DNA of 64,000 nt from Microbulbifer sp. TB1203 (GTDB lineage Bacteria > Pseudomonadota > Gammaproteobacteria > Pseudomonadales > Cellvibrionaceae). The notes under the pieces were generated by a model. That model did no database searches. It had not been told where the DNA came from and saw only the letters and a list, made by a program, of their open reading frames with translations. The position numbers were made by a program, and so were the translations under genes. The stretch lies in assembly GCF_030997045.1 (NCBI RefSeq), contig NZ_CP116899.1, positions 4,922,001-4,986,000 of the forward strand, read 5' to 3'. Positions 51,828-60,730 of this stretch are shown here, piece by piece; position 1 is the first letter of the stretch, and each line of letters starts with the position of its first letter.

Positions 51828-53612
51828 CTACAGATAATCCGCAATCCGCGGAAACTCCTCCGCCACCTTGCGATGGCAGTCCAGGTAGAAGCGCGCAAAC
51901 ATCCCGTCCGCTTCGTCCGGCGACATAAAACCCTCGCTGAATCCCGGGCGCACCGGGTCCAGGTGCAGCTTCGCGCAGGAGATGAACTGTGCCGCCAACT
52001 GGGCCATATTCTCGTCGCCCACGGAAATGCGGATGGTGGTGGGATGGATATCCGCCGCGCGCAGGGCTTGCGGAGACAGCTCCGAGTGGGAGGTGAACGC
52101 CGGGCAGAGGACCATGGTATTGGTCTGGCCCAGGCTCACCATCTGCCCGAAAGCTGGCTCCAACGCGTCGAAGAAGCGCTTGAAGGCCTCGTCGGGAAGC
52201 CCGGCCGCCTCCATATCGATACTGAACAGCGGCGTGGGCAGACCGTAGCGCAGCAGCCGCCGGCGCAGGTCGCTGTTGTCGTGTTCCTCCAGCGCGTGGC
52301 TGTTGACGCGGATCTCCGGATGACTGGCGAAGAAGTGGCTGAGGCAGAGGGTGTTGATGCACTTCTTCAGCATGCGCATCTCCAGGGTGCGCATGCCGTT
52401 GTGCACCTCCCAGGCCTTGTCCGCGTCCAGGAAGGCGCCCTTGATGTAGTAGACGTCCCAGAACAGGCAGCGGTCCCAGCTCACGCCCTTGGCGCTGTCG
52501 CCCTTGGGGATAAACATGCGGTGATTCTCGCCGATCACCACCCCGGCGGTGGTGCCGCCGGTGCCGCCGATATCCTTGGTGTAGGAGTGCACCACGAAGT
52601 CCGGCCGCTCCGCCTTGTCTTTGCGGCGCAGCGGCCGGTACAGGAAAGGCGTGGCGAGGGTGGAATCAAGGCTCACCAGGATATCGTGCCGGTGCGCGGC
52701 GGCACAGATGCCCGGCACGTCCAGCATGGTGCCGTGGGGATTGCAGGGGGATTCCAGGTAGGCATGCACCCGCGCGCCGCCGCTGATCTTCTCGGCGTGG
52801 GACTTCAACGTATGCTGCAGCAACCGTTCGAACTCCCCCGCGCCGGTGCCGTCGAACCACACCAGCTCAATGGCCATTTTGTCCCGGCGCCCGTAGTGAT
52901 CCACCAGCAACTGGTGCACGCCGCCGTAGATATGCCGCGAGACGATCAGGATATCGCCGTGGGAGAGCTGGTTGGTCAGCAGTGCGTCGATCGCCGCCAT
53001 GCCGGAGTTGAAATTCCACGCCAGGTAGTCCGCCGACTCGGGCCCACACTCCAGGTCGACAATGGCGTTGGCCAGGGAGATGGAGGTGGGGTTGAGCAGG
53101 CGCGAGTAGATATCGTGGCTGGGCTCGCGGCCGCGGAAGGCGTCGTCCACCCACTCGGTGCAGGCGTAGATATAGGTGGCGGTGCGCGCGATCACGGGAG
53201 TGGCGGAGAAGATCGCCGGGATGTTGTCGAACAGCGGGTAGCCGCCGCGGGTGGCGACATTGAAATCGCCGCTCCCCTGCAGGCTCTGGAAACTGGCGCG
53301 CAGGGGGTTTTGCAGGGTGTCCAGCAGCTTGGCCAACTGGAAGCTCATAAAGCGTTTGGCGTTGAACCAGGCGACTTTGTCGGAGCGGTCCAGTTTCTGC
53401 AGTGTGGTCGCGCTCTGGGCCCACAACTCGCTCAGGTTGCCCTGGGCGCGGTAGAGCAGTTCTGCGGTGTCAAGCAGCAGACGGCCGTGCTCCGAGCCCG
53501 GGTCAATGGAAAAATGCTGCAGCTGCTCGCGGGCCAGCTCCGCGGTGGTCGTCGCATTACTGCTGTTGCGCCGGGGGGAGAGAACTTTTGCATCTTGCAG
53601 ATTACTATCCAT
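51828..53612 (-). CDS. Cys/Met-metabolism-type PLP-dependent enzyme, long form
   Basis: A 594-residue fold-type I PLP enzyme of the trans-sulfuration family. The PLP lysine lies in VVHSYTKDIGGTGGTTAGVV. AWNFNSGMAAIDALLTNQL matches the cofactor phosphate segment, and HAYLESPCNPHGTMLDVPG the Asp/Asn region. Family members such as cystathionine lyases have about 390 residues. Here a ~120-residue N-terminal extension and a ~60-residue tail are added, so the reaction is uncertain. The ATG at 53612 follows a GAGGA ribosome site; the longer form would need a TTG. A palindromic operator lies 27 nt upstream. Confidence 0.8.
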   Translation of the reverse strand: MDSNLQDAKVLSPRRNSSNATTTAELAREQLQHFSIDPGSEHGRLLLDTAELLYRAQGNLSELWAQSATTLQKLDRSDKVAWFNAKRFMSFQLAKLLDTLQNPLRASFQSLQGSGDFNVATRGGYPLFDNIPAIFSATPVIARTATYIYACTEWVDDAFRGREPSHDIYSRLLNPTSISLANAIVDLECGPESADYLAWNFNSGMAAIDALLTNQLSHGDILIVSRHIYGGVHQLLVDHYGRRDKMAIELVWFDGTGAGEFERLLQHTLKSHAEKISGGARVHAYLESPCNPHGTMLDVPGICAAAHRHDILVSLDSTLATPFLYRPLRRKDKAERPDFVVHSYTKDIGGTGGTTAGVVIGENHRMFIPKGDSAKGVSWDRCLFWDVYYIKGAFLDADKAWEVHNGMRTLEMRMLKKCINTLCLSHFFASHPEIRVNSHALEEHDNSDLRRRLLRYGLPTPLFSIDMEAAGLPDEAFKRFFDALEPAFGQMVSLGQTNTMVLCPAFTSHSELSPQALRAADIHPTTIRISVGDENMAQLAAQFISCAKLHLDPVRPGFSEGFMSPDEADGMFARFYLDCHRKVAEEFPRIADYL

Positions 53613-53638
53613 ATTTGTCCTCAAAAATGGTTGTTTAT

Positions 53639-53660
53639 TGTTATAGTTTTAACTGTAACA
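53639..53660 (-). promoter_or_regulatory. Palindromic operator upstream of the PLP enzyme
   Basis: Inverted repeat TGTTATAGT-TTTA-ACTGTAACA with 8 of 9 positions symmetrical, lying 27 nt before the ATG. The regulator is not identifiable from the window. It differs from the ATGATA dyads of the zinc genes. Confidence 0.55.
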
Positions 53661-53737
53661 GTTGAAACCTTTTTGTGCACCCCTCCTCCGGCTGCGCAAT
53701 TGACCGCAGCTAATTACTGGCTTGATCAAAAATCAAC

Positions 53738-54114
53738 CAAACCTGTAATGGCGTGTAATGGCGTGTGATCGACCTGTTATCGGTTTATCCGTAGAGTAGT
53801 CGCCAGTGTTGAGGAGCGGCGGTTTACCCGGTGGTTATAGGGGGAATCGGTCTAAGGAAAGACACTCTTTAACACCGGATCCGAAGGACCGGACGCCGTG
53901 CCGAGGGAGGCACGGCTCGGTAGGAAGCCATTCAGCGCTAGCTGGATTGCCAGGTCGGGCTGGGTATACACAGAGCCTACGTCTGCCCAGTGTGAGGAAG
54001 GGCCTGGCCGGGGCACGGATGCTCCATTTTCGCTCTTGATAGTGTTGTTGTAACCGTCTGATGGTTGGGACCATCATTTGTTGCCGGCAGTGGGTTTTCG
54101 CTGCCGGCATTTTT
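53738..54114 (+). ncRNA. Candidate structured RNA, copy A (~375 nt), with terminator
   Basis: This and 63278-63650 are two copies of a noncoding sequence, aligned over their whole length with strong blocks: GACCTGTTATCGGTTTATCC, GAGCCTACGTCTGCCCAG, TTGATAGTGTTGTTGTAACC and GATGGTTGGGACCATC. Stems are kept while loops vary. GCCGTGCC/GGCACGGC here becomes CCGTGCC/GGCGCGG in copy B, a U-A to U-G change. Both end in GCCGGCAG...CTGCCGGC plus a T-run. No shared ORF is preserved. It is unlike RNase P, tmRNA, 6S RNA or any riboswitch I know. Confidence 0.65.
54083..54114 (+). terminator. Rho-independent terminator of RNA copy A
   Basis: GCCGGCAG - TGGGTTTTCG - CTGCCGGC followed by ATTTTT. Confidence 0.8.
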
Positions 54115-54478
54115 CATTCGGGCCATCCCTGGCCCTCACCTTTCGGGCAGCCTTCGGCTGTGCAAAACGGCTGTCCTGCCGTTTTGTCATTCGGGCCATC
54201 CCTGGCCCTCACCCTCCGGGCAGCCTTCGGCTGTGCAAAACGGCGTCCTGCCGTTTTGTCATTCGGGCCGCCATTCCTGGTTCGGAACGCCGAACCGCTC
54301 ACCCTGCGGGCAGCCTTCGGCTGTGCAAAACGGCTGTCCCGCCGTTTTGTCATTCGAGCCGCCATTCCTGGCTCGGAACGCCGAACCGCTCACCCTACAG
54401 GCAGCCTCCGGCTGTGCAAAACGGCTGGTCCGGCCGCTCCAGGTATTGGGGCGCCTGCGGCCCTGCCGTTTTGTCGTT
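54115..54478. repeat. Tandem array of four hairpin units
   Basis: Units begin at 54115, 54188, 54260 and 54351. Each opens with CATTCG(G/A)GCC, continues through CAGCCTTCGGCTGTGCAAAA and closes with a GCCGTTTTGT that pairs with the preceding ACAAAACGGC-type arm. Units 3 and 4 share an inserted CGGAACGCCGAACCGCTCACC. Unit 4 is extended near its end. Both strands stay partly open but the reading changes between units, so it is not coding. It starts directly at the terminator of RNA copy A. Confidence 0.8.
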
Positions 54479-54527
54479 GTGGGGTGGGAGTTGAATGGCG
54501 CTAAGTTAAGGGCGGTCAGGGCAATTT

Positions 54528-54602
54528 TTGTAGGATGGGCAAAGCGCAGCGTGCCCATCAAGGGCCGGAAGATGGGCACGCTGCGCTTTGCCCATCCTAC
54601 AA
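54528..54602. repeat. REP-like palindrome, family B (complete)
   Basis: Near-perfect inverted repeat: GTAGGATGGGCAAAGCGCAG... faces ...CTGCGCTTTGCCCATCCTAC around a short spacer (AAGGGCCGGA). It is the most symmetrical family B copy. The stretch 54603-54721 holds no gene. Confidence 0.85.
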
Positions 54603-54721
54603 GGAGAAGCGGCTTATTCGTCAAGCAGAGTCCTCCTGTAGGAGCCTGCTGTGACCGCCAAGGATGGCGGGGTGCCGCCCAGCGGTCTGCCAGGCGAATT
54701 GAGAACCCTGAGTTACTCCTT

Positions 54722-55423
54722 CTATCTCGTCCCAAACACCTGCCCGATCAGCACGCTGCCCCGGGCAACGGGGTCTCTCCGGATCAATGCCTCCTCTTCG
54801 CCAATACGGCTGAAAAGCGTCGCCATACTGCTGTCGATCACATGGCGTTCCAGATCCATACCGGGCTTGTTGGCGATGGGCAATTTATCGTAGACCGCAA
54901 GCATACTCTTGTACTGGTCATAGAAACCGGTCTTGCGCAGGTTGCTTTCCACGATCGGCTGATAGCGCCGGCGCAGCGCGCTTTCGGTCTGTACCCGGAA
55001 GTAGTTTGTGGCGGCGGTGTCACCGCCCCGGATAATGCCCAGGGCATCATTGACCGTCATATTGGTAATCGCCTGTTTGAACACCGGTGCGGCTTCGGCC
55101 ACCGCCTGCTCCGCGCCGCGGTTCATGGCGGTTTCCAGTTGGTCCACATAGCTGCCAAACCCGAACTGGCGCAGGCTGTTGGCCACGGGCCGGGCGGCTG
55201 CCGGGAGCTGCAAGTTGAATGCACCCCTCTGTGACAGCCGGCTGCTGGCGCGGTCGGTACTGGTGTGCAGGGTTTCCTTGATACCGCTGGCGAGCCTGGA
55301 ATCGGTATCATAGCCCGCGTTCCTGGCCACCTGATTGCCCACATCGATCCAGGGGGACACGGCATCCATATTCTGGCAGCCCGCCAATGCCATTATCCCT
55401 GCCACTACCCAATATTGCTTCAC
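54722..55423 (-). CDS. DUF4197-family lipoprotein
   Basis: A 233-residue lipoprotein (GIMALAGC, lipobox Cys about residue 16). The DUF4197 body is recognised by GIKETLHTSTDRASSRLSQRG, FKQAITNMTVNDALGIIRGG and the ATNYFRVQTESAL segment. These are proteins of unknown function in proteobacteria and Bacteroidetes. It lies downstream of the exporter genes on the same strand but after a 166-nt gap and with its own leader. Membership in the peptide system is therefore uncertain. Confidence 0.85.
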   Translation of the reverse strand: MKQYWVVAGIMALAGCQNMDAVSPWIDVGNQVARNAGYDTDSRLASGIKETLHTSTDRASSRLSQRGAFNLQLPAAARPVANSLRQFGFGSYVDQLETAMNRGAEQAVAEAAPVFKQAITNMTVNDALGIIRGGDTAATNYFRVQTESALRRRYQPIVESNLRKTGFYDQYKSMLAVYDKLPIANKPGMDLERHVIDSSMATLFSRIGEEEALIRRDPVARGSVLIGQVFGTR

Positions 55424-55589
55424 GATGATCTCCCTCGTTTCCGGTTCGGTAATGCTACCGTGTGCCGAGTGGTGCGTCAGTGACAGAATTCCCGGTTCAG
55501 GGGCAGTTCCTTATCGCTTGTGCCGGCAGTGGCCTGATCACTACCGGCTAGCCAAAGCCGCGTGGGAGTCTGATCGGTGAAGGGGGAAG

Positions 55590-55823
55590 TCAATATTCGC
55601 CCGACAATTTTGTCAGCCCGGTAAATCGCGAAAGGATTTCCTGAAATTCCGCCTCGCTGATATCGACCAGCTCCACCACGCGTCCGTACAGCATGATGGT
55701 CGGGACATTTCTCCCCTTTAATTCCTTTTGGGCTTGTTGCAGGCAATATAGTATCGCCCGCTCTTTCCGGGTGAGTCCGTCCCGCACGTCGGGGATGTTG
55801 TCGTAATTGACGTGGTCGTTCAT
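55590..55823 (-). CDS. Small conserved-looking cytoplasmic protein, function unknown
   Basis: A 77-residue, charged, soluble protein with no signal or membrane segment. It contains YDNIPDVRDGLTRKERAILY followed by QKELKGRNVPTIMLYGRVVE. I recall similar short proteins in other gammaproteobacteria, but no function. The ATG at 55823 is the family-like start; the longer frame lacks one. It sits 67 nt behind the second ABC exporter gene on the same strand. An immunity or accessory role is possible but unsupported. Confidence 0.6.
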   Translation of the reverse strand: MNDHVNYDNIPDVRDGLTRKERAILYCLQQAQKELKGRNVPTIMLYGRVVELVDISEAEFQEILSRFTGLTKLSGEY

Positions 55824-55890
55824 AGCCAAAGTCGAGCGGCAATTATTGGGTCGCGTACTGCCCGGCATAAGCCGGGTTCGCAGTCGCGCC

Positions 55891-58017
55891 TCAGGGATGG
55901 GCGATCACCAGCAGGGTGCGCGCGTGTTTTTTAACACAGTCCACCGCCAGACGCAGGTTCTCCGGGTCCAGCGCGGCGAAGCTTTCGTCCAGTACCACCA
56001 GCTCCGCGTTTTGTAGCAGCGCGCGGGCGATATACAGACGGCTGCGTTCGCCGTGGGAGAGCTGCCAGCCCATTTCGCCCACGGTCTGCAGCATGCCGGC
56101 GGGCATTTTTTGCAGCAGCGGCTCCAGGCCCAGCTCTCGGCAGATGACGTAGGCCCGCTGGACGCTTTCATTGCGCGGCGGCCAGCAATCGCCCATCAGC
56201 AGGTTGAACAGAAAGGATTCACCCAGCACGTGGTTTTCGTGGAACTGCGGCGCCGAGGCCACCAGCCTGCGCCACTGGTGCGCGCCCAGGCTGCTTCTGT
56301 CGTAACCGTGCAACAGCAGCAGGCCGTCGTCCGGGGTATGCAGGCCGGTGATCAGGTTGGCGAGGGTGGATTTGCCGGAGCCGGAGGTGCCCTGCAGCAA
56401 TATGCGGTCGCCGGTGGCGACGCTCAGGCCGCAGTCGCGCAGGACCGGCCGTTCCTTGTTCGGGTACTTGAAGCGCAGCCCCCGGGCATACAGCAATGGC
56501 TGCCCGCGTTCCGCCGGCGGCCGGCCGGAAGGAATGGGGGATTGCGTTTTCGCGTGTGCCATCTCCAGCGCGAACAGCTCGCGCATGTTGCGCCAGGCGA
56601 TCGTCGCGTTCAGGGCGTTGGTGAAGCCGTGCATTCCCTTCAGTACCGCGCGGTAGCCGAGCAGAATGCCGCCCAGGCTGGCGGCGAGAGCGCCGCCCTG
56701 CGCCCCGCCGGCGAAGGCGGGAATGAGCCCGGCGATACCCAGCACCAGCCAGCTGCGCGGCAGCAGCGCCACCAGCCGGGTCATGGCATCGTCGGACGCT
56801 ATGGCGCTCTGCAGGTAACCGCCCAGTTCGCGGTCCTCGCCCCGGTGCCAGTCCGACGGCGGCTGCTGGGCGAGGCGGGTGCGGTGGCCCACCATCTTCT
56901 CGATCAGGCCGTGGGTCAGGGACAGGCGGCGGTCGGTCCAGCGGCTGCGCAGCAGGAATTGCCGCCGGCACAGCGCGACGGCGAACAGCAAAAACACCGC
57001 GAGGGTCGCCAGGTGGAAAGCACCGCCGGCGGCGAGGGCGAGCACCGGTACCATCAGGCCCAGTTCCACCACCGCCAGCAGGATCAGGAAACCCCCGTGC
57101 AGCGCGTCGGATTCGATATTCTCCGCGTCGAACACCCGGCTCAGCATTTGCCCCGAGCCCATATGGCGGATTTTCCCCGGTGCCATGCGCAGGGCGGCGG
57201 CGAGCAGCCGCTTTTTGATCAAGGTGCCGGTCTCCACGGAGACGATGCCCTGCAGGCGGGTGGTGAGCAGGGCGAAGGGAATCTGGGTGAACAGCAACAG
57301 CACCCAGGCGGCAAACCAGCCCGGGTCCGCCCTGCCTGCCAGCACCGCGACGCCGATCAGCCACCAGCCCAGCAGGAACAGCAGGTACTGGCAGGCATGG
57401 GAGGCGATCAGTCCGGCCAGTTTCCAGTGCAGCCCCTTTTGGCGCATCTGTCGCCAGAGGGGTAAACCGGGGGGCTGGCGCAACAGCCAGCAGGCACCGA
57501 TGGATTCGTGGGCCAGGCTCTCGTCGAGCAGCGCCCGCGCGGCCCCGGCGCGGCGTCCCTCGGCGATGCCGGCGTTCTCCAGCAGTTGCCGGATGCGTTG
57601 GCGCTGGGGCTTCTCCAGATCGCCGGTCAGTTGCGCAATCACGTCGCGGGTGCAAGCCCGGCGGGTTTCCAGTTGCGGGGTGAGCAGCCGCAGCCGTCGG
57701 CGCCCGCCGTCGCAAAGGGCCAGAAAGCGGTCCTCCCCGGCAAAGCGCAGGCGCACCAGTGCGGGAGCCGCGGAGGTCAGCAGTTGCGACAGCTCGGTGT
57801 AGCCGGCGCTGACCGCCTCCACCTCCAGGCCGATGCGCTGCGCGCCCTGCTGGATACGGCCGTCGATATCGGCAGTCGGGGCGCTCCCGCCAGGCTCTTC
57901 CGGGGCGGTTTCCCCGCTGTCCAGCCCGGCCCTGTGCGCCAGGGCCTGCAGGGCCGCCTCCAACTGGTCCTCCGGCCAGCACAGTTGCCGCAGGGTATTG
58001 CCGGGTTCAGTCGCCAT
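55891..58017 (-). CDS. ABC exporter 2 (permease-ATPase) with degenerate N-terminal peptidase-like domain
   Basis: A 708-residue half-transporter. Residues about 50-150 (ALVRLRFAGEDRFLALCDGG, RLRLLTPQLETRRACTRD) look like a C39-like domain without the catalytic Cys/His. A six-helix membrane domain (about 190-470) and an ATPase follow. The ATPase has Walker A GTSGSGKST, signature LSHGERSRL and Walker B LVVLDESFAAL. The ATPase ends abruptly at LLVIAHP, just after the H-loop. Its start overlaps the C39 exporter gene by 11 nt. The pair resembles the two-exporter layout of NHLM-type bacteriocin systems. Confidence 0.85.
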   Translation of the reverse strand: MATEPGNTLRQLCWPEDQLEAALQALAHRAGLDSGETAPEEPGGSAPTADIDGRIQQGAQRIGLEVEAVSAGYTELSQLLTSAAPALVRLRFAGEDRFLALCDGGRRRLRLLTPQLETRRACTRDVIAQLTGDLEKPQRQRIRQLLENAGIAEGRRAGAARALLDESLAHESIGACWLLRQPPGLPLWRQMRQKGLHWKLAGLIASHACQYLLFLLGWWLIGVAVLAGRADPGWFAAWVLLLFTQIPFALLTTRLQGIVSVETGTLIKKRLLAAALRMAPGKIRHMGSGQMLSRVFDAENIESDALHGGFLILLAVVELGLMVPVLALAAGGAFHLATLAVFLLFAVALCRRQFLLRSRWTDRRLSLTHGLIEKMVGHRTRLAQQPPSDWHRGEDRELGGYLQSAIASDDAMTRLVALLPRSWLVLGIAGLIPAFAGGAQGGALAASLGGILLGYRAVLKGMHGFTNALNATIAWRNMRELFALEMAHAKTQSPIPSGRPPAERGQPLLYARGLRFKYPNKERPVLRDCGLSVATGDRILLQGTSGSGKSTLANLITGLHTPDDGLLLLHGYDRSSLGAHQWRRLVASAPQFHENHVLGESFLFNLLMGDCWPPRNESVQRAYVICRELGLEPLLQKMPAGMLQTVGEMGWQLSHGERSRLYIARALLQNAELVVLDESFAALDPENLRLAVDCVKKHARTLLVIAHP

Positions 58018-60730
58018 GGTGAATCTCCTCCCGCGGCGCAGCCGGCGCGGGCGCCGTTTCCTCCAGGCGGCCGTTTTCCATGCGCAGCTGCCGCCAGTCT
58101 CCGCTCTCCCAGCAACTGCGCCACATCTGCTGTTCCGCGGCCAGCAGGCGGGCGTATCTGGAATCCTCCCGGGCGGCCAGTTCCGCCGGCGGGCCGTCCT
58201 CGACGATGCGGCCGTCGGCGACCACCAATACCCGGGAGAAGTGCTGGGTCTCGGCGATATCGTGGGTGATGCAGATCAGGGTGGAGTGTTGCCAGAAGCG
58301 GCGCACATTGCCCAGCAGGCGTCGGCGCTGGTGGCGGTCCAGGCCGCGGAAGGGTTCGTCAAGAATGGCGCAGCAGGGGTCTTCCCTACCCAGGGCGCGG
58401 CCCAGGCGCACCCGCTGGCCCTCGCCGCCGGAGACCAGCGCGCCGCTTTCGCCCAGGCCGCTTTGCAGTCCCTCGGGGAGATTGGCCACCAGCTCCAGCA
58501 GGTCCGCCTGCCGCAACACCGGGTAGAGGGGCGCGGTGCCATCGCCGCCGTAGCGCAGGTTGTCCAGCAGGCTGCGGTTCCACAGTTGCACCGCCGGGTC
58601 CACCCAGGCGCAGTGCCGGCGAAACTGCGCCAGCCGTTCGCCCCGCAGCTCCCCGCCGTTCACCAGGACGCGGCCGCCCGCCGTGCGGTGCCAGCCCAGT
58701 AGCAGGCCCACCAGGCTGGACTTGCCCGCACCGGACTCGCCGACGACGGCCAGGTGTTCCCCGGGTGCGATATGCAGATCGACATCCTGCAGGATCAGTT
58801 GCCCGGCGGCGCGGGCGCTCGCCTTGTGAAAGCGGATTTCCGCGGGTCCATCCCAGCGCTCCTCTTCTGTACCCTCTCCGTCACCCTTGACCGCTTCCGG
58901 TTCTTCTTCGCCAGCGGCCTGCAGCGGTTCCAGCGCGCGCAGCAGGGTGTTGCGCTGCCGCGGGTACTCGCGCATCAGCGCCGCCACCTCCTCGCCCAGT
59001 GGCGGCAGGGCGAGTATCCAGTAGACGAGCAGCAGCAGATAGGGCCCGGCGCCGCCGGTGGAAACGCAACCCAGCACCAGCACCGCCGAAAGCACGGTGT
59101 TCACCAGTAGCTGTACCGCCTGGCCGGAGAGCTGGAAGCGCAGGAAGGAGCGGCCGGCGCGGGCCCACTCGGTGAGCAGTTGTTCGTGCTCGCGCCGCAC
59201 GGCGGTTTCCGCCCCGTGGGTGCGGATAGGCACCATCCCCTGCAGTGCATCCATATAGAAGCGGCCCAGGGCGCCGGCGTGGGTCTGCACGCGCATGTCC
59301 CGGTCCCTGAGCGCGGGTTGGAATACCAGTGGAATCGCCACCTGCACCGCGGTCATCAGCAGCACTAGCGGCGCGGCGAAAGGGGCCAGCCAGATAATGC
59401 CGGCGGCGGTGGCGGCCAGGGAGAACGTTTTGTGCAATATGCTCCCGCCGAGCACCGGCAGGTCGCGCAGGGCGAACACCCGGTGGCTGCGCTCGCCGGT
59501 ATCCGAGACGGGGCGGCTGTGGAAGAAGTGGTCGGGTATCCGCGGCAGCTTTTCCAGCAGGCGCATGCGGAAGCGGCTCTCCAGGTGCCTGCCCAGGACC
59601 AGCTGCACCCTGGCCGCGGGATATTGCACCAGCAGCAGGGTGAGGGTGAAGGCCAGTGCCAGGCCGATAGCGGCCAGCCGCTGGGGAGCGGTGGCCAGTT
59701 CGCCGTGGATATCGATCAGCCCGCGGAACAGCAGCACTTCCGCCATCAGCCCCAGCACCGAGGCGAGCATGGTCAGCGCCACTACCGCGGGGGCCAGCAG
59801 GCCGTCGTCGCGCAGCAGTTGCCAGAGCTGGTGCAGCGGGCGCAGCGGCTTTTCGTCGAGGGCTTTGCGCAAATCCTCGGATTCCGCCTGCGCCCGTTCG
59901 CGGCCCAGGTGGCCCTTGACCCGCACCAGCACGGCGCCGCGGAAGGCGAGGGTCGGCTCGCTGTCCTCGTTTTCAGCCGCCTGTTCGCCGGGCGGTGTCT
60001 GGGGGCGCACGCACCAGTAGTTTTCCGGCACCAGTTGAACTGCGCGGGTGCTGTCTTCGGCAAACTGCCGCACCAGGCCATCCAGCAGTTGGCCCGCCTC
60101 CCGGCCGCGCTTCAGCGCGCCGGAGCCGGTCAGGGAGGCAAGCATGCGCACCGCGGCGTCCAGGAAGGCCAGGGGCTGCCAGTGTTCGTCGGCCAGGGCC
60201 CGGCGGCACAGTTCCTGTTCGAGGTCCGGGGGGATTTTGAGCCTGCGCATCCGCTCGCGCAGCGGGGTGACAAATTCCTCGCCGCCGGCCCACTCGCGCC
60301 AGTCCGCTGCGGGCACCTCCATGGTGTGGGTGTAGAGTTCGTTCAGGAAGCGGCGGGCGCCGAGCCAGCGCCTGCCGCTGGCCGGGTCCATCACCTGCAC
60401 CAGGTTGCCGTGGCGGCGCCAGGCCACCACGAAATGGGTGTTGCCGTTGGGTAGGCGCACCACCACCAGGGCGGGCAGGTAGTGGATATCGTCGAGCAGC
60501 AGGTGGTCGGCGGGCACCACCAGCTGTTCGGCGTCCAGCCCCAACTGCACGGCGATTTCCTCCAGGGTGTCGATGGAGGTGCCGTCCACATCCGTCTGGC
60601 AGGCGTCGCGCAGGCGGCCATAGTGGGCGTTGACGCCGAAGCCCTCCAGCAGGCATTTGAGGGCCGCGGGGCCGCAGTCCATATTGGAAGTCTGGATGAC
60701 CTCCGGCGCCAGCCGGCGGGGTTTGCTCAT
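58007..60730 (-). CDS. C39-peptidase ABC exporter (bacteriocin-type)
   Basis: A 907-residue peptidase-permease-ATPase. The N-terminal C39 cysteine protease is intact: IQTSNMDCGPAALKCLL gives oxyanion Gln13 and nucleophile Cys19, NTHFVVAW gives His99 and VMDPASG gives Asp115. A ~150-residue linker, a membrane domain (about 295-580) and an ATPase (about 640-850) follow. The ATPase has Walker A GESGAGKSS, signature VSGGEGQRV and Walker B CAILDEPF. C39 domains remove leaders after Gly-Gly, Gly-Ala or Ala-Gly while exporting the peptide. The start directly follows the hlyD stop codon. Likely substrates are the peptides at 62162-62819. Confidence 0.93.
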   Translation of the reverse strand: MSKPRRLAPEVIQTSNMDCGPAALKCLLEGFGVNAHYGRLRDACQTDVDGTSIDTLEEIAVQLGLDAEQLVVPADHLLLDDIHYLPALVVVRLPNGNTHFVVAWRRHGNLVQVMDPASGRRWLGARRFLNELYTHTMEVPAADWREWAGGEEFVTPLRERMRRLKIPPDLEQELCRRALADEHWQPLAFLDAAVRMLASLTGSGALKRGREAGQLLDGLVRQFAEDSTRAVQLVPENYWCVRPQTPPGEQAAENEDSEPTLAFRGAVLVRVKGHLGRERAQAESEDLRKALDEKPLRPLHQLWQLLRDDGLLAPAVVALTMLASVLGLMAEVLLFRGLIDIHGELATAPQRLAAIGLALAFTLTLLLVQYPAARVQLVLGRHLESRFRMRLLEKLPRIPDHFFHSRPVSDTGERSHRVFALRDLPVLGGSILHKTFSLAATAAGIIWLAPFAAPLVLLMTAVQVAIPLVFQPALRDRDMRVQTHAGALGRFYMDALQGMVPIRTHGAETAVRREHEQLLTEWARAGRSFLRFQLSGQAVQLLVNTVLSAVLVLGCVSTGGAGPYLLLLVYWILALPPLGEEVAALMREYPRQRNTLLRALEPLQAAGEEEPEAVKGDGEGTEEERWDGPAEIRFHKASARAAGQLILQDVDLHIAPGEHLAVVGESGAGKSSLVGLLLGWHRTAGGRVLVNGGELRGERLAQFRRHCAWVDPAVQLWNRSLLDNLRYGGDGTAPLYPVLRQADLLELVANLPEGLQSGLGESGALVSGGEGQRVRLGRALGREDPCCAILDEPFRGLDRHQRRRLLGNVRRFWQHSTLICITHDIAETQHFSRVLVVADGRIVEDGPPAELAAREDSRYARLLAAEQQMWRSCWESGDWRQLRMENGRLEETAPAPAAPREEIHHGD

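Noticed and set aside
53738..54114. RNase P RNA, tmRNA, 6S RNA or a riboswitch
   Set aside because: None of their signature sequences is visible. Two copies in one 10-kb region also argue against a single-copy housekeeping RNA.
54115..54478. CRISPR array
   Set aside because: Only four units of unequal length, repeats longer than spacers, internal hairpins and no cas genes in the window.
54065..55234. Plus-strand open frames of 389 and 138 codons over the tandem hairpin array and the DUF4197 gene
   Set aside because: They translate the repeat units and the antisense of a real gene. The products are repetitive, start in RNA copy A and carry no domain.
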